64,000 bases of DNA from CS4-C045 sp963844115 (GTDB taxonomy: Bacteria; Planctomycetota; Planctomycetia; Pirellulales; UBA7805): the NCBI GenBank assembly GCA_963844115.1, contig CAWJNN010000054.1, positions 71,173 to 135,172 on the forward strand. The letters run 5' to 3'. A program made the position numbers and the translations under genes. The notes under the pieces are model-generated. The model was not told where the DNA came from. It saw only the letters and a program-made list of their open reading frames with translations, and did no database searches. Positions 52,519 through 61,184 of the stretch are shown here, piece by piece. The number at the start of each line of letters is the position of its first letter. The first letter of the stretch is position 1.

Positions 52519-53367
52519 CTATTTTTTGCTCTGCAGTCGGCCGCCCCAGCCTAGTTTTTCTCGCAACGTTCGATAGTACGATCGGCCGGGCACGCTAATC
52601 ATTCGAAACTTCGGTTCCGCGCGTTGCACTCGCACCCGATCGTCTGGTTCCAGTGTCGCCACCATCTGGCCGTCTACAACGATGGCGGTCGCGGGATGGG
52701 GTGCTTGGACAACCATTTCGTAAACGCGGTTGGCCGTATCGACAATCGGACGCACGGTTAACGTATGTGCGGCAATGGGCGTAATTACAAAAGCGTCAAC
52801 ATCCTTGCGCAAGATCGGGCCGCCCGCAGAGAGGCTATGAGCAGTCGAGCCGATCGGTGTGCTGATGATCAGGCCGTCGCAACTATAGGTCGTTGCCAAT
52901 TCCTGGTCAACGTAAAGCTCGACGTCCAGAATCGCGAATGGGCCGCCCGCCATCAGCGCGACTTCGTTCAGACCCAAGCACTGATTTACTACTTCTCCTT
53001 GACGCACCAGTTGGCATTCCATCATTAAATGCTCGACCGTCTCGAAATTCCCAGCGCAGATATCCGGTAGTACCGCTAGCAGATCGTCGGGGGACAGGTC
53101 TGCCAGGAAACCCAGTTTGCCGAGATTAACGCCGATGGTTGCGATCTGGTTGTAGCCCATTTGTCGAGCCGCTCGAAGAATCGAACCGTCGCCTCCCAGT
53201 ACGATCGCAAGATCCGCATCGACCTTCGACAGATCTTCGCACTGCTCGAAATCGCTCAACACCACGTCGGCTAGTTTCTCCAAGGCGGGCCGTAAACGTT
53301 CCGCCGTGCGGTTAACGTCGGGATGGCTATCGTAGCCTAGCAGGAGTAATTTCGGACGATCTGGCAT
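52519..53367 (-). CDS. nadK: NAD(+)/NADH kinase
   Basis: 282 residues, cytosolic, producing NADP from NAD. The GGDGS loop is in AIVLGGDGSILRAA, NE is in CLGLNEVALM, and STPIGSTAHSLSAGGPI and VDGQM follow as in family members. Length and order of motifs are normal. It stands upstream of dxs on the same strand, with a 14-bp array in between. NADPH supply would serve the isoprenoid enzymes nearby, but a shared promoter was not found. Confidence 0.95.
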   Translation of the reverse strand: MPDRPKLLLLGYDSHPDVNRTAERLRPALEKLADVVLSDFEQCEDLSKVDADLAIVLGGDGSILRAARQMGYNQIATIGVNLGKLGFLADLSPDDLLAVLPDICAGNFETVEHLMMECQLVRQGEVVNQCLGLNEVALMAGGPFAILDVELYVDQELATTYSCDGLIISTPIGSTAHSLSAGGPILRKDVDAFVITPIAAHTLTVRPIVDTANRVYEMVVQAPHPATAIVVDGQMVATLEPDDRVRVQRAEPKFRMISVPGRSYYRTLREKLGWGGRLQSKK

Positions 53368-53486
53368 CGGTGCGCAATTGGTGCGTAGAACGAAACAGGT
53401 AACTGGACTGGCAAGAGTTCAGAATCGTCGAAACGATCGGTCTAAATTCTTGCGAATCCAGCTACGTCCCGCTACGTGCCACCGTG

Positions 53487-53584
53487 GTAAGAAATGCGTG
53501 GTAAGAAATGCGTGGTAAGAAATGCGTGGTAAGAAATGCGTGGTAAGAAATCCGTCGTAAGAAATCCGTCGTAAGAAATGCGTA
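53487..53584. repeat. 14-bp array directly after the dxs stop, 7 copies
   Basis: Unit gtaagaaatgcgtg at 53487, 53501, 53515 and 53529, then two copies with c changes (53543, 53557) and a last one (53571). It fills the entire space from base 53584, adjoining the dxs TAG at 53585-53587, toward nadK. No part of dxs coding sequence is contained in the unit. Confidence 0.95.
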
Positions 53585-55522
53585 CTAGCTGGCCTGTCGA
53601 GGAACCGGCACTACCTCGATGCCTAGCTGTGTTGCAAGGTTTCGGCAGGTTTCGGCGATTCCATCCGCCAGCAAACCCAGCTCCGCCAAAAGCTCCTTGC
53701 GGTCTCCATGCTCGATGAACTCGTCCGGAATCCCCAGACAATGAATGACCGTGTCCCGGATACCGGCCATATTTGCCGCCTCCAGCACGGCGGAACCGAA
53801 CCCGCACATCAACGATGCCTCTTCCAGCGTGACAACGAATTGGGACTGCTTGACGGCGTCCAGGATCGTTTTCGTATCAAGCGGTTTGACAAAGCGAGCA
53901 TTAATGACGCCGACAGGAAGCCCTTCGGATTCCAAAGACTTGGCCGCTCGCAACGCCTCGGGCAACAGCGTTCCGCAACAGATAATGGTGCCACGACCAC
54001 CGGACCGCAATACTTCAGCCCTGCCCAATTCGACCGGAGTTCGAGCGCGACCGGTCATCTCGCGCGTGATTTCTTCGGCGGCGGTCTTCGGATACCGCAT
54101 CGATACGGGACCATCGTGGGACATCGCAAAGTCCATCATCGCCGGCAGATCATACGCGTCGCCTGGCGCCATGACGGCCATGTTGGGGAAGACACGCATG
54201 TATCCAAAATCGAATACACCGTGATGGGTCGGTCCATCCGGTCCCGTAAGACCCGCTCGATCCAATAAGAACGTCACGGGCAGATTCTGCAAAGCGACTT
54301 CCTGGAAGATCTGGTCATAACTGCGCTGTAGAAACGTGCTGTAGATGTCGACGATGGGCCGCAAACCGGCCTTGGCCTGACCGGCCGCAAACGCGACCGC
54401 GTGACTCTCACATATTCCGACGTCATAAAACTGACGAGCGTGTCGCTCGCGGACTCCCTCCAGCTTGTTACCCTGGCACATCGCGGCGGTAATGACTGTC
54501 ACTAGCGAATTGGAAATAATGTGCTTCTCGACCGCCTCACTGGCGATGCTGGTATAGGTCGGACCTCCGCCGTCTGCGAGCCGCACGATGTTGTCATCTT
54601 CGCACGTGAAGGGGGCAGGGGTGTGGAAGTAGACGGGATCCAGAGCGGCTGGACGGAAGCCGTGTCCCTTTTCGGTAACGACGTGCAACAGCACCGGACC
54701 GTCCAGCGTTTTGACCTTGGCCAGATACTTTTTCAAAAGTCGGATGTTGTGACCGTCAATCGGGCCGACATAACGGAATCCCAATTCCTCAAACAGCATT
54801 CCGCCGTGCAGGCCCGCTTTGATCGCTTCCTTGAAATTACCCAGAAAGCTCTCCAGCGGCCGTCCGACGACGGGTAGATGGTCTAACACATTCGTGACCC
54901 CGGCCTTGAGACCCGTGTACGACTGGGTTGTGCGCATCCGATCCAGCATATCCGCGAGACCGCCGACACGCGGGCAGATCGACATGCGGTTGTCGTTCAA
55001 GATAACCAGCAGTTTCGATTTCAATCCGCCAGCGTTGTTCATCGCCTCATAGACGATTCCTGACGGAAATGCACCGTCACCGATGACGGCGACCGCTTGC
55101 CGGGCCTCTTCGGGCCGTACCTGTTGATCGCCGGTCTGCAGGCCAAGCATGGTTGAAACGCTGCAGCCTGCGTGTCCCGTCATGAACAGGTCGTAGTCGC
55201 TTTCGTTGGGATTGGGATACCCCATCAATCCGCCGCGGGTGCGAATCGTACTGAATTCGTCAAATCGTCCGGTGACCATTTTGTGTGGATAGATTTGATG
55301 GCCGGTATCCCAAATCAGCCGATCGTGCAGAAAATCGAAACTCGTATGGAGGGCAAGACAAAGTTCGACGACCCCGAGATTCGACGCAAAGTGGGCCGCA
55401 CGCTGACTGACCAGGTTGCAGAGTGTATACCGCATCTCATCGGCCAGCTGACCAAGCTGGTCGATGGACAGGTCCCGCAGGTCCTGCGGCGACTGAATCT
55501 TGGAGAGTAATTCCGTCATCAC
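53585..55522 (-). CDS. dxs: 1-deoxy-D-xylulose-5-phosphate synthase
   Basis: 645 residues, ThDP-dependent, first step of the MEP isoprenoid pathway. IWDTGHQIYPHKMVTG, GDGAFPSGIVYEAMNNAG (ThDP/Mg motif), VTEKGHGFRPAALDP, YSTFLQRSYDQIFQEV and LDRAGLTGPDGPTHHGVFD are all intact. It overlaps the ispA stop by 4 bp (ATGA), the tight joint of a xseB-ispA-dxs operon. The 3' end adjoins the 14-bp array. Confidence 0.96.
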   Translation of the reverse strand: MMTELLSKIQSPQDLRDLSIDQLGQLADEMRYTLCNLVSQRAAHFASNLGVVELCLALHTSFDFLHDRLIWDTGHQIYPHKMVTGRFDEFSTIRTRGGLMGYPNPNESDYDLFMTGHAGCSVSTMLGLQTGDQQVRPEEARQAVAVIGDGAFPSGIVYEAMNNAGGLKSKLLVILNDNRMSICPRVGGLADMLDRMRTTQSYTGLKAGVTNVLDHLPVVGRPLESFLGNFKEAIKAGLHGGMLFEELGFRYVGPIDGHNIRLLKKYLAKVKTLDGPVLLHVVTEKGHGFRPAALDPVYFHTPAPFTCEDDNIVRLADGGGPTYTSIASEAVEKHIISNSLVTVITAAMCQGNKLEGVRERHARQFYDVGICESHAVAFAAGQAKAGLRPIVDIYSTFLQRSYDQIFQEVALQNLPVTFLLDRAGLTGPDGPTHHGVFDFGYMRVFPNMAVMAPGDAYDLPAMMDFAMSHDGPVSMRYPKTAAEEITREMTGRARTPVELGRAEVLRSGGRGTIICCGTLLPEALRAAKSLESEGLPVGVINARFVKPLDTKTILDAVKQSQFVVTLEEASLMCGFGSAVLEAANMAGIRDTVIHCLGIPDEFIEHGDRKELLAELGLLADGIAETCRNLATQLGIEVVPVPRQAS

Positions 55523-56433
55523 CGATCTCTTTTCACCACGAAGCGTGCAAGCGATTCCAAGTTGGCAGAGTGGTCACCGAGCGAAGATACGGCCGCACAA
55601 GCACGATCAATCATCGCCTTCGCTCGACGTTCGCTCTCCACCTCTCCTAGCAAACCAGGGTATGTCAGTTTCCCCTTCATTCTATCCTTGCCGACACGTT
55701 TTCCGGTCGCATTTTCCTGGCCGGAAACGTCCAACAGGTCGTCAACGATCTGAAACGCCAGGCCCAGCTTGTCGCTATATTCGTCTAACGCCTCCAGTTG
55801 GCGTGAATCTGCCCCCGCGACCAGGCCCCCTAATCGCACGGATGCCCGGAACATCGCCCCTGTTTTTCGCTGGTGAATCGAAGTTAGCAATTCTAATTGT
55901 TGTTCCGCATCCAGGTCAGCCGCCGCCTGCTCGCTACCGGCCAGATCGTCCGCCTGACCACCTACCAGCATAGTAGGGCCAGCGGCCATTGCCAGCGTTT
56001 TGCAGCATTGGGCGGCCAAATCCGGTGGTTGCACCTGCCCAGCCAGTATCTCGAAAGACTGAGCCAAAAGGGCATCGCCGGCCAGGATCGCCGTGGCCTC
56101 GTCAAACTGTTTGTGGCAAGTCGGCCGACTGCGGCGAAGATCGTCGTCGTCCATCGCCGGTAAGTCGTCATGGATCAGGGAATAAGCGTGCACCATCTCG
56201 ACCGCGCAAGCGGCAGGCATGGCTTGGGTAGTATTACAACCGCAAGCTTCCGCCGCAAACAACACCAAAAGTGGCCTGAGGCGTTTCCCCGGGGAAAGGA
56301 GGCTGTAGCGAATTGCCTCTTGCAGGCGCGTGGGACAATCCGGACCAAAGTCGGTGTACGATTCCAGCCTGGCATCGATCAGCGTCCGCAGCTGTTCGGC
56401 GTGCTTCGAGAATGAAACGAGGGACGTCGGCAT
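55519..56433 (-). CDS. ispA: Farnesyl/geranylgeranyl diphosphate synthase
   Basis: 304 residues. FARM motif DDLPAMDDDD, then the SARM DDLLDVSG, with LSPGKRLRPLLVLFAAEA, GQADDLAG and GKRVGKDRMKGKLTYPGLLG. All are standard for the short-chain prenyl synthases. The residues ahead of FARM (MVHAYSLI) fit FPP or GGPP makers, chain length not decided. Second gene of xseB-ispA-dxs. Confidence 0.92.
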   Translation of the reverse strand: MPTSLVSFSKHAEQLRTLIDARLESYTDFGPDCPTRLQEAIRYSLLSPGKRLRPLLVLFAAEACGCNTTQAMPAACAVEMVHAYSLIHDDLPAMDDDDLRRSRPTCHKQFDEATAILAGDALLAQSFEILAGQVQPPDLAAQCCKTLAMAAGPTMLVGGQADDLAGSEQAAADLDAEQQLELLTSIHQRKTGAMFRASVRLGGLVAGADSRQLEALDEYSDKLGLAFQIVDDLLDVSGQENATGKRVGKDRMKGKLTYPGLLGEVESERRAKAMIDRACAAVSSLGDHSANLESLARFVVKRDR

Positions 56434-56511
56434 AGGAAGGAGATTTACGGGGGCGTGTCCCCGGCTGCGTTTAACGCATGATTGGCCCGGACGATGGATC
56501 AGGGCAGGATA

Positions 56512-56580
56512 CGCCTCATTCTAGAAAGTGCCCCGTCTAGAAAAGGCCCTTTTTGAAACAGGCCCATTCTAAAACAGACC
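56512..56580. repeat. Degenerate ~17-bp array including the xseB stop
   Basis: Four diverged units of the type ggtctgttTTAGAAT, ggcctgtttcaaaaag, ggccttttctagacg and ggcactttctagaat (minus strand). The first holds the last codons and TAG stop of xseB (56569-56571). It resembles the feoB array in containing the gene's own stop, but is older, to judge from its divergence. Confidence 0.7.
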
Positions 56581-56937
56581 TTGTCCCTCGTCCACGTCGT
56601 TACGCGGCGGTCGGCCCGATTTTCCGCTAGTTCGCCCCTTTGACGGTGAGGATGACTTGGCGCCGCGAGAACCCTCGGTCTGTTCGTCGAACGTTTGGGT
56701 GATCGGATTTCCATCCGCATCGACGCCGCTCAACTGTTGGATTCGGCTCTCTGCTTTCTCCAGAAGTTGATAACAGTCCTTTAACAACTCCACACCCTGT
56801 TCATACCGTTCCAGCGCGTCCGCCAGGCCTATATTCCCCTCCTCCAGATCGAAGACGATTTTTTCGACCTCGACCAATGCCTGCTCGAAGCTGGCCGGTT
56901 TCGCCGCGCTTTTAGATTTCAACGTCTTCTTGCCCAC
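56569..56937 (-). CDS. xseB: Exodeoxyribonuclease VII small subunit
   Basis: 122 residues, longer than the ~80 of E. coli. Core ASFEQALVEVEKIVFDLEEG, LADALERYEQGVELLKDCY and LEKAESRIQQL is normal; the C-terminal ~50 residues (GSRGAKSSSPSKGRTSGKSG) are a disordered Ser/Lys tail. GTG 56937 is favoured (MGKKTLKSK); an in-frame ATG at 56988 would add a leader. It forms ExoVII with XseA, encoded elsewhere. First gene of xseB-ispA-dxs. Confidence 0.88.
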   Translation of the reverse strand: MGKKTLKSKSAAKPASFEQALVEVEKIVFDLEEGNIGLADALERYEQGVELLKDCYQLLEKAESRIQQLSGVDADGNPITQTFDEQTEGSRGAKSSSPSKGRTSGKSGRPPRNDVDEGQGLF

Positions 56938-57144
56938 GAATTGAACCTGCCTACGGCCTGTTCGCCGCGTCGGACGATCGAGCAGCATGATGCTTCGATG
57001 TCGCCGATAACGACTTCTTTTGCGACTTTTTAAAGAGGCTTCTGACTGACAATCTTGCCGGATGACGAACGGTTTGTCTATCCGCTTGGCAAACGGCTAT
57101 ATCGTGCCGAATTCCAGCAACCGCAGGTGCCGCTCCGTCGTGCC

Positions 57145-57514
57145 TTAAGGATACAAGTGAAAGTGGTAATTGGGCGACCACCGGCCGCCGTACAGACCGG
57201 CCGGTGCGCATACAGATCTCGCTCGTAGGCGCTCTGTTCGGCTTGTCGTTGACGGAACATGCGTTCCGAGAATCCCTGCTGCGCCTGCAACTGTTGTTGA
57301 TCTTGTGCCGCCGCAACGTTCTCTTGGCGATTGATATCGTTCAGGGTGGTGTGGGTATGGCGAATTGCCGCAAGATCGCGGGCGACGTTCATGCTGCGTT
57401 GGTTATCCCACATCGCCTGCTGTTTGTATCACTATTACCTTGTCCGTCGGCGTATACACCGGCTACGGCATGCAGTCCAATCGCCGCGGGTGTGATCATT
57501 TTGCTCAAAAGCAT
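57145..57514 (-). pseudogene. Small secreted Gln-rich protein, frameshifted twice
   Basis: ATG 57514 has a strong GGAGGTG 7 bp upstream, better than most in the window. It starts MLLSKMITPAAIGLHAVAGV, a signal peptide. The frame moves near 57435 to QAMWDNQRSMNVARDLAAIR and then AAAQDQQQLQAQQGFSERMF, and again near 57200 to GLYGGRWSPNYHFHLYP before TAA. Two single-base indels explain this. No family recognised. It overlaps the end of the htrA remnant. Confidence 0.6.
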
Positions 57515-58082
57515 CGCTCGTCACCTCCACACATATTGTTTGAATCCCAATCGTGACGTTCATCGAGTGTCGATCGCCGTCCCGCAGGACTTCCAATTGG
57601 ATCACACTTTTCGGCGAAAGACTGGCGATCCGATTGCGGAACGCGCCCAGCTGCTTCACTGGCTGGCTGTCGATTTGGACGATGACGTCACCGCTGTTTA
57701 GTCCAGCCACGGCGGCCGACGATTCGGGGACAACGTCACCAATCAATACGCCACGCGTGTCCTTTTTTAAGTTCAGTAGTGGTCCGCCAGAGTTGCCAGG
57801 GTTAATCGCGGCGTCGGTCTGGATGAAGTTCTCGTAATCGGCAATCCCGACACGGCTGCGGCCCTTGGCACTGACAATCCCGGACGTGACGGTACCCGGC
57901 AGACCGAAGGGGCTGCCAACCGCCAGAACCCACTGCGCAACTTCCAATTCGTCGGAGTTGCCCATGTTCAACATTGGGAGGTTCGTGCCGTCGATCTTGA
58001 CGACGGCCACGTCGCTGCGAGTGTCGCTGCCGATAAGTTTCGCAGCGAATTGAAATGAAGTGGAAGTTCCCTCGAAAACGTG
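57435..58082 (-). pseudogene. HtrA/DegQ-type protease without its N-terminus
   Basis: The visible frame begins EGTSTSFQFAAKLIGSDTRS and reads DVAVVKIDG (catalytic Asp), AVGSPFGLPGTVTSGIVSAKG, QTDAAINPGNSGGPLLNL (catalytic Ser) and one PDZ domain (GVLIGDVVPESSAAVAGLNSG). The first ~80-130 residues, with signal peptide and catalytic His, are absent; an in-frame TAA (58083-58085) and the zinc-ribbon gene are immediately upstream. The C-terminus reads into the downstream small gene. The protease cannot be active. Confidence 0.85.
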
Positions 58083-58092
58083 TTACTGAGGT

Positions 58093-58758
58093 TCAGGATG
58101 GAGCTTGCCGGGGGCGCCCGTTCGGTCGCGTGATGGGAGCAATCTGCCGAACCAGCGCCAGCTGGCTGCTAATGTCGAACTTTGCACAGACCGCGATGGT
58201 GCGCAGTCGAGCGGCCAGCGCGGCGATGGCCTTATCGCTGGCTTGGCGTAAGAGGAGTAGGGGCGGTTGTCGTTGCAGGCATAGTCGCTGGAGTGCGCCA
58301 ATCGCCTGCTCGTCCTGCAGCCGGGCTTCATAGATCACCAGGTCAAAATGCTCGGCGTCACCGTTTTGATCTTGCCGAGCGGCCGAGTCAATATCTTTTG
58401 GATCTTCTGGTTGTTCCTCTTCGTCGCGCATCGCAATTTGTTCCGCTTCCGAGAATTGGTGAGGGATCCGGCGGGTCTGGCAGGTGGCGCAGGGGGCCAG
58501 GGTGAGTCTTGCACCGCACTCCGGACAGCGTATTTCCCTGGCGAGTACGAAAAACTCGCCGTGAGGAATTCCCTCCAGGCTAAGTTCACGAATTGACTTG
58601 TCTTCGGCCTCGTCGATGCGGGCCACTTCGTCGGGTTTGAGGCCGACAATCGAAGCGATTCGTTCGTGATCATGGATCCCCATTTCGATAACGGCTATCA
58701 CGGCGACGACCTTCCGTCGCAGTCGAAGCCAGGGTTTCTGTGGGTGAATCCAGAGCAT
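58093..58758 (-). CDS. Helical zinc-ribbon protein of unknown function
   Basis: 221 residues. HDHERIASIVGLKPDEVARI resembles a helix-turn-helix. IRCPECGARLTLAPCATC is a zinc ribbon with CxxC twice. The C-terminal half is helical and Leu/Gln-rich (LQRLCLQRQPPLLLLRQAS). It starts about 60 bp after the sigma factor's stop, on the same strand, and the two may form an operon, as a regulator or anti-sigma partner. It has no membrane helix. Confidence 0.6.
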   Translation of the reverse strand: MLWIHPQKPWLRLRRKVVAVIAVIEMGIHDHERIASIVGLKPDEVARIDEAEDKSIRELSLEGIPHGEFFVLAREIRCPECGARLTLAPCATCQTRRIPHQFSEAEQIAMRDEEEQPEDPKDIDSAARQDQNGDAEHFDLVIYEARLQDEQAIGALQRLCLQRQPPLLLLRQASDKAIAALAARLRTIAVCAKFDISSQLALVRQIAPITRPNGRPRQAPS

Positions 58759-58815
58759 CGGTACTGGTCCTCGAAATTGCGTGGGTTGGAATAAATGGTT
58801 TCTGTTGACGTTTTC

Positions 58816-59421
58816 TTAGGCTGCCGCGCCGATACCTGTAGCACACTGTTGCTTGAGTAACTCCAAGGCTCGGTGCATTCGACTTTTCAGGGTGCCCAAG
58901 GGGATCGATAGCACTTCAGCAGCTTCGCGATACTTCAAGCCTTCGAAGTAGACCAGCGTCACGATCTGACGCAACGACTTTGGCAGTTGACGTGCCGTGT
59001 CGTGCAACCAGGCTCGCTCGTCCATTTCGTGCAATTGTTTGTACGGGTCATCGGCGGTGCTGGAGACGCCGGATGGCAGCAAGTAGTCTTCGCAGGAATC
59101 GCGGTCCGCCAGACACGTCAATTGATGTCGACGGTTTCGCCGCACCAGGTCGATGGCCTGATTTTTCGCCATCCGATACAGCCACGGGCGCAGTTTGCGA
59201 TCGGCCTGAAACTGTTCGCATTTCAGATGTAGTTGCAGAAAGGTCGCTTGGAAGGCATCTTCCGCCAATTCGGCATCATGCAGGAATCGCCGCAGGAACC
59301 CGTACATCTCACGTTCGTAGCGGTGGACCAGCGTTTCAAAACTTGTCGGGTTACCCGTCTCGCGATAATCCAACAGGAGTTGTTCGTCGCTTATCAGCGA
59401 CTTGTCGTTTGCCGTTTTCAT
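58816..59421 (-). CDS. ECF-type RNA polymerase sigma factor
   Basis: 201 residues. ATG 59421 starts MKTANDKSLISDEQLLL. Region 2 (RYEREMYGFLRRFLHDAELA, EDAFQATFLQLHL, LRPWLYRMAKNQAIDLVRR) and region 4 (LRQIVTLVYFEGLKYREAAE, VLSIPLGTLKSRMHRALE) are clear. Region 3 is lacking, as in ECF factors. The frame is open upstream through the dead response regulator, so that ATG decides the start. The zinc-ribbon gene follows. Confidence 0.9.
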   Translation of the reverse strand: MKTANDKSLISDEQLLLDYRETGNPTSFETLVHRYEREMYGFLRRFLHDAELAEDAFQATFLQLHLKCEQFQADRKLRPWLYRMAKNQAIDLVRRNRRHQLTCLADRDSCEDYLLPSGVSSTADDPYKQLHEMDERAWLHDTARQLPKSLRQIVTLVYFEGLKYREAAEVLSIPLGTLKSRMHRALELLKQQCATGIGAAA

Positions 59422-59650
59422 CGAAGCAGCCTTTGGTGATCGTGATGAAGGAAGTCGATGGAGAGGAAAGGCAACCAACGTGCCAAAGCGCGGGACGGCT
59501 GGTCCCCGACCGTAGTTTCTCGCCAGAAACGGGAAAAACCCGTGAATAAACCACTTTTTCGCGACTTTGCGATGAGGGGCATTTGGCCAGGCTGGGGCGA
59601 AGTGCCGCGCGGACTTGGCGGCGCGATGCGCCATCGCGAAGTCGCGGCTT

Positions 59651-60861
59651 GAGATTCCGTTAGGACGGATCCAGCGACGGACATTTTCCGGAAGGTCTTC
59701 CATGGCCAGCTTGTCATACCGAGCCAGTGCGACTGCATGTTCGATCGCGTTTCGAAGTTCGCGGATGTTTCCGGGCCAGGAATAAGCCAAAAATTTTTCG
59801 GCGACCGCGTCGGACATCCCGGTAATCTGTTTGTCGGCCCGGGCAGCAAACACTTCGGCAAAATGCTGTGCCAGCAGCAGAATATCTGTCCGCGGGCTCG
59901 TAAGGGTGGCAAATCGACTTGGATCACGTTGATACGAAAGAACAAGTCCTCTCGAAATCGTTGTTCTTCCACGGCGGTTTCCAGGTCCCGGTTGGTGGCG
60001 GTAATTAGACGCAGATCGAAGGGGACCTCGGAATCTCCCCCGACCGGTCACAGCTGACGTTCTTCCAGGGCCCGCAGCAGTTTGGCCTGCATGGGCACGG
60101 GTAAATCGCCAATTTCATCCAGAAACAGCGTGCCACCTTCGGCCTGGAGAAAGAGTCCTTTCCGCTCGGATCGAGCGTCGGTAAAGGCTCCCTTGGCATG
60201 CCCGAACAACTCGCTTTCGATCAAAGTCTCCGGAAGGGCAGCGCAGTTGACGGCGACAAAGGGCTGAGCAGACCGGCGGCTCTTATTGTGGACGGCACGC
60301 GCCACCATTTCCTTGCCCGTTCCGCTTTCACCCGTGATCAAAACGGATGTTTCCGAGTCCGCGATTCGCGATAACTGATCGTACAGTTTTTGCATCGGAA
60401 CACTGGTTTTGCATCGGAACACTGGCGCCAAGAATGTTGTCGAAGCGTTTCGATTCCTCTACCGCCTGGCTCAGAATTTTGACCTTCTCCTGCAGCGCAC
60501 GATGCTTGGCTGCTCGCTGTAAAGTCAGGGCCAACATGGCCATTTCGACGGGCTTGGTAATGAAGTCGTACGCGCCAGTTCGAATCGCCTGGACCGCGGT
60601 TTCCAGGCTGCCAACAGCAGTCATCACGACGACAGGGATATCAGGCCGGTTCGCCACGATCCGTTCACACAATTGGATTCCGTCGACGTCAGGCATTTTT
60701 AGATCGGTCAAGACGACGTCGAAGTGCTGGTCCTTCAACGCGGCGAACGCGTCTTCAGCAGCAGTGAACCACGTCGTCTCGAACTCGCGCGAGTTCAAGT
60801 CGGCTTCCAGCAGTTCGCACATGCTCTGTTCGTCGTCAACAATCAAGATGCGGGCGGTCAT
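59651..60861 (-). pseudogene. NtrC/AtoC-type sigma54 response regulator, inactivated
   Basis: ATG 60861 overlaps the kinase stop. The receiver domain is intact (ILIVDDEQSM, VLTDLKMPDVDG, ITKPVEM). After it, a 19-bp tandem duplication at 60388-60425 shifts the frame; the AAA+ part resumes at LYDQLSRIADSETSVLIT with GESGTGKE (Walker A), GAFTDA (GAFTGA variant) and GGTLFLDEIGD (Walker B). A TGA replaces a codon at 60048-60050 (probably CGA), and one base is missing near 59921. The C-terminal Fis-type HTH is not found. Four lesions mean a dead gene. Confidence 0.88.
60388..60425. repeat. Exact 19-bp tandem duplication inside the response regulator
   Basis: ttttgcatcggaacactgg occurs at 60388-60406 and again at 60407-60425 with no change. 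Nineteen is not a multiple of three, so it shifts the frame between the receiver and AAA+ domains. Perfect identity suggests a recent event or an assembly slip. Confidence 0.93.
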
Positions 60862-61085
60862 GCATCAATCTCCAGCGGTAAGTAGACCGTGAAGCAGCTT
60901 CCCTTGTCGATCTCGCTCTGTACGTCGATCCAGCCACCATGTTCCTGGACAATACCGTAGGCGATCGAGAGCCCCAGACCAGTACCTTCACCGACCTCCT
61001 TGGTGGTAAAAAACGGCTCAAATAGTTGTTCCAAATCTTCCTCGGCAATCCCAAGCCCATTGTCGCGAATCGGGTCGAGCCAGCT
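60858..61085 (-). pseudogene. Histidine kinase, C-terminal ATP-binding stub
   Basis: About 73 residues: IRDNGLGIAEEDLEQLFE (N and G1 boxes), PFFTTKEVGEGTGLGLSI (F and G2 boxes) and YGIVQEHGGWIDVQSE, then DKGSCFTVYLPLEIDA. This is the end of a HATPase domain. The H-box and sensor are missing; the break at about 61075-61090 adjoins a mobile-element sequence. It was cotranscribed with the sigma54 regulator (ATGA overlap). Confidence 0.8.
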
Positions 61086-61184
61086 TTCGTTTGATCAGGT
61101 GTTGTGTTTTCATGCCGCTAGGATAGGCGGCGTAAGTGGCTATGTCCAGTGGTTTTTATGGGTAAAGGGCAGAGCTAGCCCAGG

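Noticed and set aside
59422..60051. N-terminal extension of the sigma factor gene
   Set aside because: The upstream part of that open frame is the end of the AAA+ domain of the dead regulator; the sigma factor begins at ATG 59421.
61097..61113. Short minus-strand gene starting MKTQHLIKRK
   Set aside because: It is about 30 codons and ends inside the kinase stub in the wrong frame; it probably belongs to the mobile-element edge.
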